Shown piece after piece: positions 16,295 through 28,841 of a DNA stretch of 64,000 bases (positions are counted from its first letter, which is position 1; every line of letters starts with the position of its first letter). The DNA is from Sphaerisporangium flaviroseum (GTDB taxonomy: Bacteria > Actinomycetota > Actinomycetes > Streptosporangiales > Streptosporangiaceae). Where the stretch lies: the NCBI RefSeq assembly GCF_039537005.1, contig NZ_BAAAZR010000020.1, positions 310,001 through 374,000 on the forward strand. Direction: 5' to 3'. A program made the translations under genes and the position numbers. The notes beneath the pieces were generated by a model that was not told the origin of the DNA, did not search any database, and worked only from the letters and a program-made list of their open reading frames with translations.

Positions 16295-17281
16295 ATGAAC
16301 ATCTCCGTCGTCATCTGCGTCTACACCGAAGACCGGTGGGACGACATCAGGGCCGCCGTGCAATCGGTGCGCAGCCAGAGGCGTCAGCCGTACGAACTGA
16401 TCCTCGTCGTCGACTACAACCCCGAGCTGCACCTCAGGCTCAAGCGGGAGTACGCCGACGCGATCGTCGTGGAGAACTCCCACGACCGGGGACTGTCCGG
16501 CGGCAAGAACACCGGGGTGGCCACCGCCACCGGTGACGTCGTGGCGTTCCTGGACGACGACGCGGTAGCGGACGCCGAGTGGCTTGCGGCGTTCGAGGAC
16601 GCCATGGCCGTGGCTCCCGGTGGTACCCCGACCGTCGTGGGGGTTGGCGGGTTGACCAGACCACTGTGGGACACCGGTCACCGGCCGCGATGGTTCCCCG
16701 AAGAGTTCGACTGGACCATCGGGTGCACCTATCGCGGCCTGCCTGCCGAGAGAAAACAGATCCGCAATGTGATGGGGGGCAACGCGGCCTTCCGCAGGGA
16801 GGTCGTCGGCGAGGTCGGAGGGTTCCACTCCGGCATCGGCCGAAGCGTCCAGGGCCGTAAGAGCCGCCCGCTGGGCTGCGAGGAGACCGAGTTCTGCATC
16901 AGGCTCTCGCAGCGCAGGCCGGGCTCGATCATGATGTTCGAGCCACGGGCGATCATCGGCCATCGCGTGCCCGCATCGCGGGCCACGTTCCGCTATTTCC
17001 GCTCCCGGTGCTACGCGGAAGGCCTGTCCAAGGCGCTGGTCGCGCAGAGCGTCGGCGCCGGTGACGGGCTGTCCAGCGAGCGCGCCCACGCCATGAAGAC
17101 GCTGCCCGTCGGCGCGCTTCGCGGCGTGGGGGACGCTCTGCGGGGTGACCTCACCGGGCTGGCCAGGGCCGGAGCCATCGTCGCCGGCCTGGCCTGGACG
17201 ACGTGGGGGTACGCCGTGGGCTCCGCCCGGCTGCGCATGCGCGGGAACCGGGCGGGACGAACCATCGACCACGAACGGTGA
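16295..17281 (+). CDS. Family 2 glycosyltransferase
   Basis: The 328-residue protein opens with ISVVICVYTEDRWDDIRAAV, carries LSGGKNTGVATATGDVVAF and the metal site LDDDA, and later MGGNAAFRREV and GCEETEFCIRL, all typical of GT2 enzymes with a Glu-Thr-Glu catalytic-base region. C-terminal residues include one weakly hydrophobic segment (GAIVAGLAWTTWGYAVG) that could touch the membrane. It likely adds one sugar to the repeat unit of the polymer. It lies five bases downstream of the first glycosyltransferase and four bases before the deacetylase gene. Confidence 0.85.
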   Translation: MNISVVICVYTEDRWDDIRAAVQSVRSQRRQPYELILVVDYNPELHLRLKREYADAIVVENSHDRGLSGGKNTGVATATGDVVAFLDDDAVADAEWLAAFEDAMAVAPGGTPTVVGVGGLTRPLWDTGHRPRWFPEEFDWTIGCTYRGLPAERKQIRNVMGGNAAFRREVVGEVGGFHSGIGRSVQGRKSRPLGCEETEFCIRLSQRRPGSIMMFEPRAIIGHRVPASRATFRYFRSRCYAEGLSKALVAQSVGAGDGLSSERAHAMKTLPVGALRGVGDALRGDLTGLARAGAIVAGLAWTTWGYAVGSARLRMRGNRAGRTIDHER

Positions 17282-17285
17282 CACC

Positions 17286-18086
17286 ATGCGCGTGCCGATC
17301 CTGATGTACCACTCCGTGACCGACCGCCCGAACAGCGCGACTCGGCCACTGGCGGTACGCCCCTCGGTGTTCGAGTCCCAGATGACCTACCTCAAGGACT
17401 GCGGGTTCACCCCGCTCACGCTGGGCGACCTGGTGGCCTCTCTCTATGGCACGGGCGGCGCCCCGGCCCCCGAGCGGCCCGTGGTCGTCACCTTCGACGA
17501 CGGGTACGCCGACTTCCACAGCGAGGCCCTGCCCATCCTGGAGCAGAACGGCTTCCCGGCGACGGTCTTCCTGACCAGTGGGTGGGTGAGCGACGCCGGC
17601 GGTGACGCCGCGGGCAGGCCGCTCGACCGCATGCTCTCCTGGAGCCAGGCGCGTGAGGCCGCGTCCTGCGGCATCGAGATCGCCGGGCACAGCCACAGCC
17701 ACCCCCAGCTCGACCAGTTGCCCGAGGCGGCCCTGCGCCAGGAGTTGCGCCGCAACAAGGCTCTTTTGGAGGACAAGGTAGGGCGGCCGGTGGCCACGAT
17801 GGCCTACCCATACGGCTACTCCAGCGCCCGCGTGCGCAGGGAGGTGCGCAAGGCCGGCTACTGGGCGGCCTGCGCCGTGGCCAACACGCTCGCCGGCGAC
17901 TCCGACGACGTGCTGGCGCTCCCCCGGCTCACCGTGGGCCGGTCCACGACCATGAGCCGCTTCCGGCGGGCGGTCGAGGGACGCGGCGTGCCGATGATCT
18001 ATCTCAAGGAACACGCGCTGACCAAGGGTTACGCGATGGTGCGCCGCACGCGGTACGGCCTGCGCCACGCGGTCGGGCGTGAGTGA
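17286..18086 (+). CDS. Polysaccharide deacetylase (NodB fold, CE4)
   Basis: The 266-residue protein has the CE4 motifs in order: VPILMYHSV at the start, TFDDGYAD with the base and metal Asp, the metal-binding His pair in AGHSHSHPQL, and MAYPYGYSS. It has no evident signal peptide, so it may act inside or leave by an unrecognised route. Loss of N-acetyl groups from the glycan made here would give free amines. The ATG lies directly after the stop of the preceding gene. The next gene may overlap its stop. Confidence 0.84.
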   Translation: MRVPILMYHSVTDRPNSATRPLAVRPSVFESQMTYLKDCGFTPLTLGDLVASLYGTGGAPAPERPVVVTFDDGYADFHSEALPILEQNGFPATVFLTSGWVSDAGGDAAGRPLDRMLSWSQAREAASCGIEIAGHSHSHPQLDQLPEAALRQELRRNKALLEDKVGRPVATMAYPYGYSSARVRREVRKAGYWAACAVANTLAGDSDDVLALPRLTVGRSTTMSRFRRAVEGRGVPMIYLKEHALTKGYAMVRRTRYGLRHAVGRE

Positions 18087-18135
18087 CGTAACCGCGGGGG
18101 CAACGCCGCGCGTCGATCAGGGGGGTGACGCGACC

Positions 18136-19514
18136 ATGAGCACGACAGTGGCCGGAGACAGGCCGAAGCAACCGGATTCCGGCAGGGGCGCCGGGAGGTT
18201 CGCCGTTCTATGGCGGCGGCTCCAGCGCGACCTTCGCAACCCGCTGTTCCTCAACGGCTACGCTCTGATGGCCAACACCGGCATCACCGCGGTCCTCGGC
18301 ATGGGCTACTGGCTGCTCGCCGCCCGGCTCTACTCCCCGGAGGACTTCGGCCGCAGCCAGGCGCTCATCACCGCGATGCGGTTGTTCGCCGGGCTCATCG
18401 CGCTCGGCCTGACCGGCGCACTGGCCAGGTTCATCCCCATCGCGGGGCGGCGGACCGGCGGGCTGATCGCGCGCGGCTACCTCGTCGCCACGCTGACGGC
18501 CGTCGTGGCCGCGGTCGGGTTCCTGCTGACGCTGCCCTTCTGGGGCGAGAACTACGCCACGCTGGCCGGTACCGGCCCCGGGCTGTTCTTCCTCGCGTCC
18601 GTGGCGATCTGGTCGGTCTTCACCCTCCAGGACGTCGCGCTCGCGGGGATGCGCAAGGCCGTCTGGGTGCCCGTCAACAGCCTGTGCTTCGGCCTGGTGA
18701 AGATGGGGTTGCTGGTCGCGGTGGCCGGAGCGCTGCCCGACGACGGCATCTACGTCTCCTGGATCGTGCCCACGGCCATCGCGCTGATCCCGATCAACTT
18801 CTTCATCTTCGGCGTGCTCGTACCCCGTCACGCCCGCCGGGCGCCCGCGGGCGCCCGGCCGCCGAAGCTGCGGGAGATCGGCCGTTTCCTGGCCGGCGAC
18901 TATCCCGGCGCGTTCTCCATCCTGGCCATCGTCTACTTCCTTCCGGTGTTCGTCGCCTCGCGGGTCAGCGGGGAGATGTTCGGCTACTTCGCCATGGCCC
19001 AGACCCTCGGCGCGATGATCGAGTTGCTGGCCATCAACATGGCCGTCTCCCTCACTGTGGAAGGGTCCACCGACGGGTCGAAGCTGGCCGCCAACTGCCG
19101 CCAGGCGTTACGCCGGTCCTATCTGATCATCGTTCCGGTCTCGGCGGTCACGTTCGTCGCGGCTCCGCTGATCCTCTCGGTCTTCGGGCCGGGGTTCTCC
19201 GAGCACGGCACGCCGCTGCTCCGGCTCATGGCCCTGGCCGTCCTCCCCCGCGTGCTCATCGAGATCTATCTGAGCGGCCTGCGCGCCCGGAGCCAGGCAC
19301 GCAAGCTGGCCCTCGTGCAGATCGGCCTGGCCGTGCTGGTGCTCTCCTCGTCGGTGATCCTGCTGCCGGTCGCGGGCATCACCTCGGTCGGGTACGGGCT
19401 GCTGTTCAGCGAGGTCCTGGTCGCGTTGCTGATCTTCAACGGGCTCCGGAAGATCCTTGATCGTGGAGAAACGCCGCAGTCGGCAAGCGCGCGGGAGGCG
19501 CCTGAGGCCGCATC

Positions 19515-19527
<13 letters not shown>
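18136..19527 (+). CDS. Lipopolysaccharide/teichoic-acid type flippase (MOP superfamily, Wzx-like)
   Basis: The 463-residue protein has about 12-14 membrane segments and the family pattern of oligosaccharide flippases (NPLFLNGYALMANTGITAVLG, then AARLYSPEDFGRSQAL). It would turn the lipid-linked repeat unit to the outer face of the membrane. I prefer the ATG at 18136 because GGGGGGTGA lies seven bases before it. A GTG at 18079 overlapping the deacetylase stop has no ribosome site. Its 3' end overlaps the next gene by 13 bases, so it is coupled with it. Confidence 0.83.
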
Positions 19528-22613
<3,086 letters not shown>

Positions 22614-22623
22614 GCAGACGGGA

Positions 22624-22650
22624 CGACCGCGACCTCACCGGTCGCGGTCG
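22624..22650. terminator. Bidirectional hairpin between convergent genes
   Basis: A perfect 11-base stem (CGACCGCGACC with GGTCGCGGTCG) with a 5-base loop lies between the polymerase stop (22613) and the end of the convergent glycosidase gene (22679). There is no T run on either side, as is common in high-GC actinomycetes. Confidence 0.7.
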
Positions 22651-22678
22651 CCGTCACCCCACTTGACCTCGTACGCGG

Positions 22679-24064
22679 TCACTGGCCGCGGTCGCTCCAC
22701 TTGACGTCGTACGCGTTGAGCTGGAACGTCCTGCCGTCGACGCTGACGGTGAGCGGGCCGCCGGTCGTGTTCACCATGATCATCTGGTTCTCGACGGCGA
22801 GCACCTGCACCCGCGGATCGGAGACGGCGACGGTGACGAGCTCCGCGCCCGCGGGGAACCACCGGGCGAAGCCGCTGAGCAGGCCCGCCATGGGCATCTC
22901 GTCACCCACGTCGGGCGACCAGAGGCAGCCGGGGCAGTCGTCCCCTGCCTTGCGCTGTGGGTTCCAGTACAGCGCCGTCGCGGCGCCGCTCCTCGCGAAC
23001 TCGATCATCGCCGCGGTCTGCACCGCCATACGGTGCTGCTCGTCCCAGTCGATGTTGTCGGGCGCGACGTACCACTCGGCCCACCAGACGGGCAGGTCGC
23101 CGCTCTTCTGCCGCAACCAGGTGGTGACGGCGGAGAACTTCTTGACGGCCGTGAACTCGTCGGGCACCAGGCCGCGGTCGTTGGTGGAGGAGGAGGCGTC
23201 GACGACGATGAAGTCCGCGCCCTTCTTGTACTTGAGCCAGTACTCGATGCTGGCGAGGTTCCGCTGGTCGACCGCGCCCCACGGGCCCTTCACGTTCGAG
23301 GAGTTGGCCGAGTAGATGTGGCTGTCGACCGGGATGTACGGTCCGCCGATCTGGGCCTTGGGGTTGGCGGCCTTCACCGCCTCGTAGACGCGGTTGTAGA
23401 GGTCGGTGTAGGCCTCGACGTCCCAGTCGTTGTGCGCGTCGTCCCAGAAGCCCTTGAACTCGTTCCAGACCATGAAGTGGGTCACCGTGGGATAGCGCTT
23501 GGCGACCGTGGCGGCGAGCTTGGCGAAATCGTCGAAGTGGTCGCGCTGGGGCGCCAGCTCGATCTTGCTCCAGTTCGTGCGGCCCTCGGTGCCGCCCTTC
23601 ATCCAGTCGGGAGCGCAGCAGAGGGTCAGCACGGGCTGGGCCTTGGTGGCGGCCATCAGCTTGACCCGGCGGTCGAGGTCGCGGAAGTCGTACTTGCCCG
23701 GCGCGGGCTCGGGGTTGCCCGCGCCCCAGCCCATGATGTGCTGGTTCTGAAGAAGGGGAACCCTGGTGAACAGGTCGCTCACGCGAGTGAGGACCGCCGG
23801 GTCCTCGTTGTCGGCGCTGTACTGCGTGTGGGTGACGCCCCAGCGCGGCCAGCTGTCGACGACGGGGGGCTCCTCCAGCGTGGGAGGCGGCTCCGGGGTG
23901 GCGAGGATCGTGGCCGCGACGCCGTCGGCGCGCCGGCTGCCCCGCTGGGCGGCGATGGCCAGAAGCCCGACCACCAGGACAAGGGCGAGCAGACCGGCGC
24001 CCAGGGCGACCGGCCCACGGGGAATGTAGCGACGTCTGACGTGCCGACCACTGTTATCCAACAC
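22679..24064 (-). CDS. Membrane-anchored GH39-like glycoside hydrolase
   Basis: The protein of about 461 residues has an N-terminal membrane anchor (ALGAGLLALVLVVGLLAIAA) and an outer (beta/alpha)8 domain. The acid/base Glu is in MVWNEFKGFW and the likely nucleophile in WWAEWY, matching clan A retaining glycosidases such as family 39. Residues LTLCCAPDWMKGG and LYWNPQRKAGDDCPGC also fit. The frame is open to a GTG at 24223, but bases 24065-24223 lack the third-position GC of the rest, so I place the start near the GTG at 24064. It may trim or release the polymer made by the locus. It converges on the polymerase gene. Confidence 0.76.
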   Translation of the reverse strand: MLDNSGRHVRRRYIPRGPVALGAGLLALVLVVGLLAIAAQRGSRRADGVAATILATPEPPPTLEEPPVVDSWPRWGVTHTQYSADNEDPAVLTRVSDLFTRVPLLQNQHIMGWGAGNPEPAPGKYDFRDLDRRVKLMAATKAQPVLTLCCAPDWMKGGTEGRTNWSKIELAPQRDHFDDFAKLAATVAKRYPTVTHFMVWNEFKGFWDDAHNDWDVEAYTDLYNRVYEAVKAANPKAQIGGPYIPVDSHIYSANSSNVKGPWGAVDQRNLASIEYWLKYKKGADFIVVDASSSTNDRGLVPDEFTAVKKFSAVTTWLRQKSGDLPVWWAEWYVAPDNIDWDEQHRMAVQTAAMIEFARSGAATALYWNPQRKAGDDCPGCLWSPDVGDEMPMAGLLSGFARWFPAGAELVTVAVSDPRVQVLAVENQMIMVNTTGGPLTVSVDGRTFQLNAYDVKWSDRGQ

Positions 24065-24302
24065 TCCGTCACCGTATCCGTTAACGCTTGCAGAGCCCTT
24101 GAAGAGTTCTACGGTCCGCCATGGGTCGTAAGCTGGCCGTTCTCCCGCCCCCAGGGCCGGCCGCCCACCAGCAGACTGCCCCAAACTCGTCTTCCACACC
24201 AAGTCCGCCCATGCGGTTGCCACGAATTATCAAAGATCACAAGGTGTCAACTGCGTATTGAAAGGGGTATAAACCCGGCGACCGAGGATTTGAGGGGGCA
24301 CA

Positions 24303-24935
24303 GTGGCCCAGGCATGGCTGCCCGTCGCCAGTCGAATTCCCGCTCTCGAGGACTCCGGCCACATGCGCGGAGGCATTCCCCGGGTGGTCTGGTTCATCTG
24401 GCCGACCGACCCTCAACGGGTGTCGGCCAGATCCGTGGCCCAGCGGCTCGTACAGATCAAGCGTCCCGCCCATCTGGTGTGGAATCCCATCACCGGGCAG
24501 ATCATCCAGTCCCTTTCCCCCACACGGGCCGCGAGCGGCCTGCCTGGGGACCTCAACCGGCACGGTCGCGTATGCGTCCAGATCCGCGTGCTGGGCTCGG
24601 TGGAGGAACCCTTCACCGAGAGCAAGCTGGACGGTCTCGACGACATCCTGGGATGGCTGGACTCGTGGGGCGTGCCCCGGCGGTGGCCGGCCGGCCCTCC
24701 GCTCGCCTATCCCGGCTCGGTGGCGGTCCAGACCAGCCGCCGGCTGTGGGCGAGAGGCGGGCACTTCGGCAACTCACAGGTGCCGGGCTCCGTGGAGGGG
24801 GACCCGGGCCCCATCGACGTGCACCGCATCGTGGGAGGCCAGGAGGGCTCTCTGGCCGTGCCACGTCCCCGTGAGGAGATGGACAGGGGATGTACAGGCG
24901 AGCGATCGGTTGTCAATAACAGCACTGTGATCTGA
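24303..24935 (+). CDS. N-acetylmuramoyl-L-alanine amidase-like protein
   Basis: The 210-residue protein has the layout MRGGIPRVVWFIWP, SVAQRLVQIKRPAHLVWNPITG, RVCVQIRVLG and the late GGHFGNSQVP, all recalling actinobacterial peptidoglycan amidase-like proteins of the PGRP/amidase_2 fold. Several expected zinc ligands are not obvious: the first motif has no His where VWHTT is usual. It may therefore be inactive or bind wall only. No signal peptide is seen. A GAGGGGG ribosome site lies before the GTG at 24303. It is divergent from the glycosidase gene. Confidence 0.6.
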   Translation: MAQAWLPVASRIPALEDSGHMRGGIPRVVWFIWPTDPQRVSARSVAQRLVQIKRPAHLVWNPITGQIIQSLSPTRAASGLPGDLNRHGRVCVQIRVLGSVEEPFTESKLDGLDDILGWLDSWGVPRRWPAGPPLAYPGSVAVQTSRRLWARGGHFGNSQVPGSVEGDPGPIDVHRIVGGQEGSLAVPRPREEMDRGCTGERSVVNNSTVI

Positions 24936-25023
24936 TCTTTATCGTACTATTACACGTCAGGCACCAAGCTGGGTGAAAGGCGTGGGCCTAGCTCTCGCCG
25001 CACATCGCCCCCAGTAGGAGCTC

Positions 25024-26106
25024 ATGCGCATCTCCGTCGTCCATCCTCGGGAGCTCGGTCCCTCCGAGACGGCCCGGTGGCGGGCGCTCCAGAGCGGTGA
25101 TCCCGCGTTGGACAGCCCGTTCCTCTCTCCCGAGTTCACGATAGAGACCGGCCGCGTGAGGGAGCAGGTTCGCGTGGCGATCCTGTCCGACGGGGTCGAC
25201 ATCGTGGGGTTCTTCCCCTTCGAGCGTCACCAGCTCGGCATCGGCATGCCGGTCGCGGCGGGGCTGACGGACGCCCAGGGCATGGTGCACGTCAAGGACA
25301 TCGAGTTCGACCCGCTGGAGCTGATGAAGGCCTGCGGGCTCGCGGTCTTCGAGTTCGACCACCTGCTGGCCGGCCAGCCGTTCGTCCCCGTCAAGCACAC
25401 CCGCCACCCCTCGCCGGTCATCGACCTGTCCGACGGGTACGAGGTCTACGTCGAGTCGTTGAAGCAGGTGTCCGGCAAGACCTACAAGTCCACGGCCTAC
25501 AAGTCGCGCAAGCTGCAACGCGACTTCGGCGAGCTCCGTCACGACTTCGGGGTCCACGACGAGGCCGTGCTGCGCATCCTCACCGACTGGAAGACCGACC
25601 AGTACCGTCGCACCGGCCGTGCCGACAGGTTCTCGCGGCCGTGGATCACGCGCCTGGTGGAGAACCTGCTCCAGGTCGACACAGAGCACTTCGGCGGCTC
25701 CCTGGACATGATCTACGTCGACGGCCGGCCGGTCGCGGGGCATTTCGGGCTGCGCACCAAGACCACGCTCGCCGGCTGGTTCCCCGCCTACGACCCGGCC
25801 TTCGCCAAGTACTCCCCCGGCCTGATCCACCACCTCGCGATGGCAGAAGCGGCCGCCGCGACCGGCATCCGCCTGATCGACATGGGACGCGGCGAGAAGG
25901 AGTACAAGGACAAGCTGAAAACCGGGCAGCTGTGGGTCACCGAGGGCCGCATCGCGCGGCCGACCGCGGGGGCCGGAGTTCACTGGCTAGTCCGCGTGCC
26001 CATCCGGAAGGCCCGTGGAACGGTCCTCGGCAATTCCATGCTCAGAGAGACCGCCGACCTGGCGCTCAAGACCTATGGCAAGATTCGTACCTCCATAGCG
26101 TCGTAA
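25024..26106 (+). CDS. FemAB/GNAT-like acyltransferase (CelD/BcsL type), copy 2
   Basis: The 360-residue protein is a clear paralogue of the gene at 14209-15327, with the same blocks at the same distances (GFFPFERHQLGIG, YKSRKLQRDFGELR, TDQYRRTGR, PVAGHFGLRT, WFPAYDPAFAKYSPG, MGRGEKEYK). Both keep the Lys/Arg-rich centre, so both are likely active on related acceptors. The ATG is preceded by AGGAG at close spacing. An AT-rich stretch (24936-24975) upstream may hold its promoter, separating it from the amidase-like gene. It is followed at once by a hairpin and the aminotransferase-like gene. Confidence 0.8.
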   Translation: MRISVVHPRELGPSETARWRALQSGDPALDSPFLSPEFTIETGRVREQVRVAILSDGVDIVGFFPFERHQLGIGMPVAAGLTDAQGMVHVKDIEFDPLELMKACGLAVFEFDHLLAGQPFVPVKHTRHPSPVIDLSDGYEVYVESLKQVSGKTYKSTAYKSRKLQRDFGELRHDFGVHDEAVLRILTDWKTDQYRRTGRADRFSRPWITRLVENLLQVDTEHFGGSLDMIYVDGRPVAGHFGLRTKTTLAGWFPAYDPAFAKYSPGLIHHLAMAEAAAATGIRLIDMGRGEKEYKDKLKTGQLWVTEGRIARPTAGAGVHWLVRVPIRKARGTVLGNSMLRETADLALKTYGKIRTSIAS

Positions 26107-26124
26107 TCACACGCGTCCCATGCG

Positions 26125-26178
26125 CTACCTTTCTGCTTTAGCCGCCTAGCGGTGGCATGTACAGGCGGCAGAAAGTAG
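26125..26178 (+). promoter_or_regulatory. Leader hairpin that covers the ribosome site of the aminotransferase-like gene
   Basis: GCCGCC (26141-26146) pairs with GGCGGC (26164-26169). Farther out, CTAC-C-TTTCT (26125-26134) pairs with AGAAAGTAG (26170-26178) with one bulged C and unpaired GCTTTA. The outer right arm holds the only purine-rich stretch before the GTG at 26183. It could work as an RNA switch, an attenuator or a terminator for the preceding gene. Confidence 0.4.
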
Positions 26179-26182
26179 AACA

Positions 26183-27337
26183 GTGAGCCCCGAGAAACTC
26201 CTCGCGGCCCGTACCGGCCGTGAAAGCGTCTGCCTGCCGTCCAACAGGCTTGGCCTCTACCTCGCCCTCCGGCGCTGGTGCACGCCTGGACAACGGCTTC
26301 TCATGTCGCCCATCTCGGCCGACGAGATCGTTTTCCTGGTCCTGGCCGCCGGGCTCATCCCGGTGATGGCTCCGATCTCCGTCCTCGACGGCAACATCGA
26401 GATGGCACGCGTCCTGCTCGGCGCCTTCGACGCGGTGCTCACCACGAACCTGTACGGCCTGCCGGACGACGTGCTCCGCATGGCGGGCATGGTGGTGATC
26501 GAGGACGCCGCCCACGCCGCCGAGACCTCGGTCGACGGCCGGCCCGTGGGCACGTTCGGCGTCGCGGGGGTGTTCAGTCTGTCCAAGCACGCCGGAGCCG
26601 GATCCGGCGGCGTCCTGGTGGTCGACAGCGTCGCCGACCGGCGTGAGCTGGAGCGCGAGCGCGACCTGCTGCTCCAGCCCGGCGCCCTCCGCAAGGACCT
26701 GGCCGGCATCGCCACCTCCGTCTCGCGCCACCTCGCCCTGAAGCTCGACATGGCCCGTCCCGCGCTTCGCGTCGCCCGCGCTCTGGGTCTCCTGGAGCCC
26801 CGCGACGGATACCGCATCGCCCTCCGGCCGGACGAGCTTCGCACCGCGCTCTCGCGGGCGCCCGGCCTGCAGGCGCTGGACGCCTGGGTCCGCGCCGACC
26901 TGCATGACTACCGTCGCTCGCGGAGTGGCGTGGCGCGGTGGTACCAAGGGCGGCGTCTGTCACGTCTTCCCAAGGAACGTTCCGCGAGGCTCGCGGGCGT
27001 CGCCAGGCTGGCGGAGCTGCCGACCGTGGCGGGTGGGGTGCTGAAACACGTCGACCAGCCGCTGTTCCGCGTGCCCCTGCTGGTCTCCGATCGGGACGAA
27101 GCCATCGCCGCCCTGGAGCGTCGCGGCGTCCCCACGGGCTATCTCTACGATCCGCCGTACGACGACTACGCCGCGCCGTTCGTGGAATCGTCGCCGGACC
27201 GCGAGCTCGCCCGCTGGTGGGCCCGGCACGTGCTTCCCGTCGATCCGCTGTACGCCCATCGGGCGCTGCCGGTCGTCGAGTCGTTGCTTCCGGCCCCCCC
27301 GCCGCCCGGCGACCATCTCCTCCACCGGGCCGCCTGA
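26183..27337 (+). CDS. DegT/DnrJ/EryC1-type PLP aminotransferase-like protein
   Basis: The 384-residue protein follows the fold-type I pattern of sugar aminotransferases: SNRLGLYLALR at the start, VVIEDAAHAAE with the Asp that contacts the PLP ring nitrogen, and the Schiff-base Lys in FSLSKHAGAGSGG. The family usually reads SF-x5-K-x3-TGEGG, so the region after Lys is altered. It probably makes an amino sugar for the glycan of the locus, or has become a non-sugar relative. The GTG start at 26183 has only a weak site, AGAAAG, which lies inside a hairpin. Confidence 0.72.
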   Translation: MSPEKLLAARTGRESVCLPSNRLGLYLALRRWCTPGQRLLMSPISADEIVFLVLAAGLIPVMAPISVLDGNIEMARVLLGAFDAVLTTNLYGLPDDVLRMAGMVVIEDAAHAAETSVDGRPVGTFGVAGVFSLSKHAGAGSGGVLVVDSVADRRELERERDLLLQPGALRKDLAGIATSVSRHLALKLDMARPALRVARALGLLEPRDGYRIALRPDELRTALSRAPGLQALDAWVRADLHDYRRSRSGVARWYQGRRLSRLPKERSARLAGVARLAELPTVAGGVLKHVDQPLFRVPLLVSDRDEAIAALERRGVPTGYLYDPPYDDYAAPFVESSPDRELARWWARHVLPVDPLYAHRALPVVESLLPAPPPPGDHLLHRAA

Positions 27338-27391
27338 CCGCTCACCGGCCGCCTCGGGCGATCCACCGCGTCTGAGGCGCCGCCCGGCCGC

Positions 27392-28774
27392 TCACCCGAT
27401 CCCGACGAGGCCGGCGATGACGGCGCAGGCCTTCCTGACGTCGGCCAGGGAGGCCGAGCCGTACCCCAGGACCAGCCCGTGGTGGCGTACCGGGCCGTGA
27501 TGATGGCGTTCGGTCGTGCGGAGAAGCACCCCGCGCTCCGCCGCGGCCTCGACCAGGGGAAGGACGTCCTGCTTCGGCAGCCGCAGGAAGACGTGCAGGC
27601 CGGCCGAGTCGCCGCTCACGTGCGAACCGAGGATCTCCACGATGGCGGCGCGGCGGCGAGCGTACTCCAGCCGCATGCGCCGCAGGTGGCGGTCGAGGTC
27701 ACCGCGTTCGAGCAGCACCGAGATCGCCTCCTGGACCGGCCCCGAGGTCCGGTCGGCGAGCCTCTTGCGCGTGCGGGCGATGTCGGCGAGCAGGCCGGGA
27801 GTGGCCACCAGCCAGCCGATGCCCAGGTCGGGCGAGAGCGACTTCGACAGCGTGCCGAGCAGCACGACGCGCTCGGGGTCCAGGCCGTACAGGGCGGGGA
27901 GCGGCGCCACGTCATAGCGGAACTCCGCGTCGTAGTCGTCCTCCACCACCGTGGCCCCGGTGCGGCGCGCCCAGGCGAGCAGCCGTTCCCTGCGGGGTAT
28001 CGGCAGCCTGCCTCCGAGCGGGTACTGGTGCGCCGGGGTGGTGTAGAGGACCCGCAGGTCATCGGGCAGGGCCTGCAGGACGACGCCCTGCTCGTCCACC
28101 CGGCACGGCACGATGCGGCCTCCACGGGCCGCGAAGATCTCCCGGGCTGAGCGGTATCCCGGCTCCTCCACCCCCGCCCCGTCTCCCGGCTCGAAGAGGG
28201 TGGCGGCGATCAGGTCGAGCCCGTTGCCCGTCCCTCGCGTGACCATCACGTTCTCCGGTCCCACCGGCACGGCCCGTGCCCTGCGGAGGTGGTCGGCCAG
28301 CAGTTCCCGCAGGCGGGGATGCCCGTAGGGATCGCTGACGTCGGAGGGAGGCCGGCCGGCCGCCAGGCGCCAGGCACGCCGCCAGGCCGCGTCGTCGTGG
28401 CCGAGCACCCACGGCCGCCCCGGGCGCAGGTCGATCGTCCTCTGTCCGGGCGCCTCCGGCTCGGCCGCCGGTTCCGTGGCGCGCCGGCCCGTCCGCCGGG
28501 GAGCGCTCGCGAAGCGGGAGAAGTCGGCGACGAAGGTGCCGGAGCCGTGCCGTCCCTCCAGCCATCCCTCGGCGTAGAGCTGCTGGAAGGCCTCGGTCAC
28601 GACCGTACGGCTGACCCCCAGCACGTGCGCGAGCCCCCTGCTGGACGGCAGGCGCTCCCCCGACTTCAGCGTGCCGGCCCGCATACCGTCCCGTAACTGA
28701 TCTCCGAGCTGCACGGCGAGCGGGACGGGCGCTCCGCGGTCGAGGGAGAGAGGGAGGTCGACATGGCCGCGCAA
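27392..28774 (-). CDS. MocR/PdxR-type regulator (GntR helix domain plus aminotransferase domain)
   Basis: The 460-residue protein has an N-terminal winged helix (LRDGMRAGTLKSGERLPSSR, SRTVVTEAFQQL) and a C-terminal fold-type I aminotransferase-like domain. The latter includes VVEDDYDAEFRYD and the PLP Lys in LLGTLSKSLSPDLGIGW. Such proteins sense PLP or an amino compound. I chose the TTG at 28774 because AGGAG lies six bases upstream. It is divergent from a flavin-binding oxidase-like gene at 28842, with an inverted repeat between them, so vitamin B6 or amine metabolism is the likely theme. Confidence 0.87.
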   Translation of the reverse strand: MRGHVDLPLSLDRGAPVPLAVQLGDQLRDGMRAGTLKSGERLPSSRGLAHVLGVSRTVVTEAFQQLYAEGWLEGRHGSGTFVADFSRFASAPRRTGRRATEPAAEPEAPGQRTIDLRPGRPWVLGHDDAAWRRAWRLAAGRPPSDVSDPYGHPRLRELLADHLRRARAVPVGPENVMVTRGTGNGLDLIAATLFEPGDGAGVEEPGYRSAREIFAARGGRIVPCRVDEQGVVLQALPDDLRVLYTTPAHQYPLGGRLPIPRRERLLAWARRTGATVVEDDYDAEFRYDVAPLPALYGLDPERVVLLGTLSKSLSPDLGIGWLVATPGLLADIARTRKRLADRTSGPVQEAISVLLERGDLDRHLRRMRLEYARRRAAIVEILGSHVSGDSAGLHVFLRLPKQDVLPLVEAAAERGVLLRTTERHHHGPVRHHGLVLGYGSASLADVRKACAVIAGLVGIG

Positions 28775-28797
28775 GTGGTCTCCTGAAAATGGATATC

Positions 28798-28822
28798 AGT
28801 GGACGTACACCACCAGTCCACT
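28798..28822. promoter_or_regulatory. Candidate MocR operator in the divergent promoter region
   Basis: AGTGGAC (28798-28804) and GTCCACT (28816-28822) are perfect 7-base arms with an 11-base spacer, midway between the divergent starts at 28774 and 28842. On the plus strand TACGTT lies six bases before the ATG at 28842, which would give a leaderless message. Confidence 0.5.
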
Positions 28823-28841
28823 TGCTATCTACGTTAGTGGC

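Noticed and set aside
24065..24223. N-terminal extension of the GH39-like protein
   Set aside because: Third-position GC falls to about one half in this stretch and a promoter-like TTGACA lies just upstream of it, so it is probably leader.
28113..28328. Short plus frames within the MocR gene
   Set aside because: Antisense shadows without start signals or domains.
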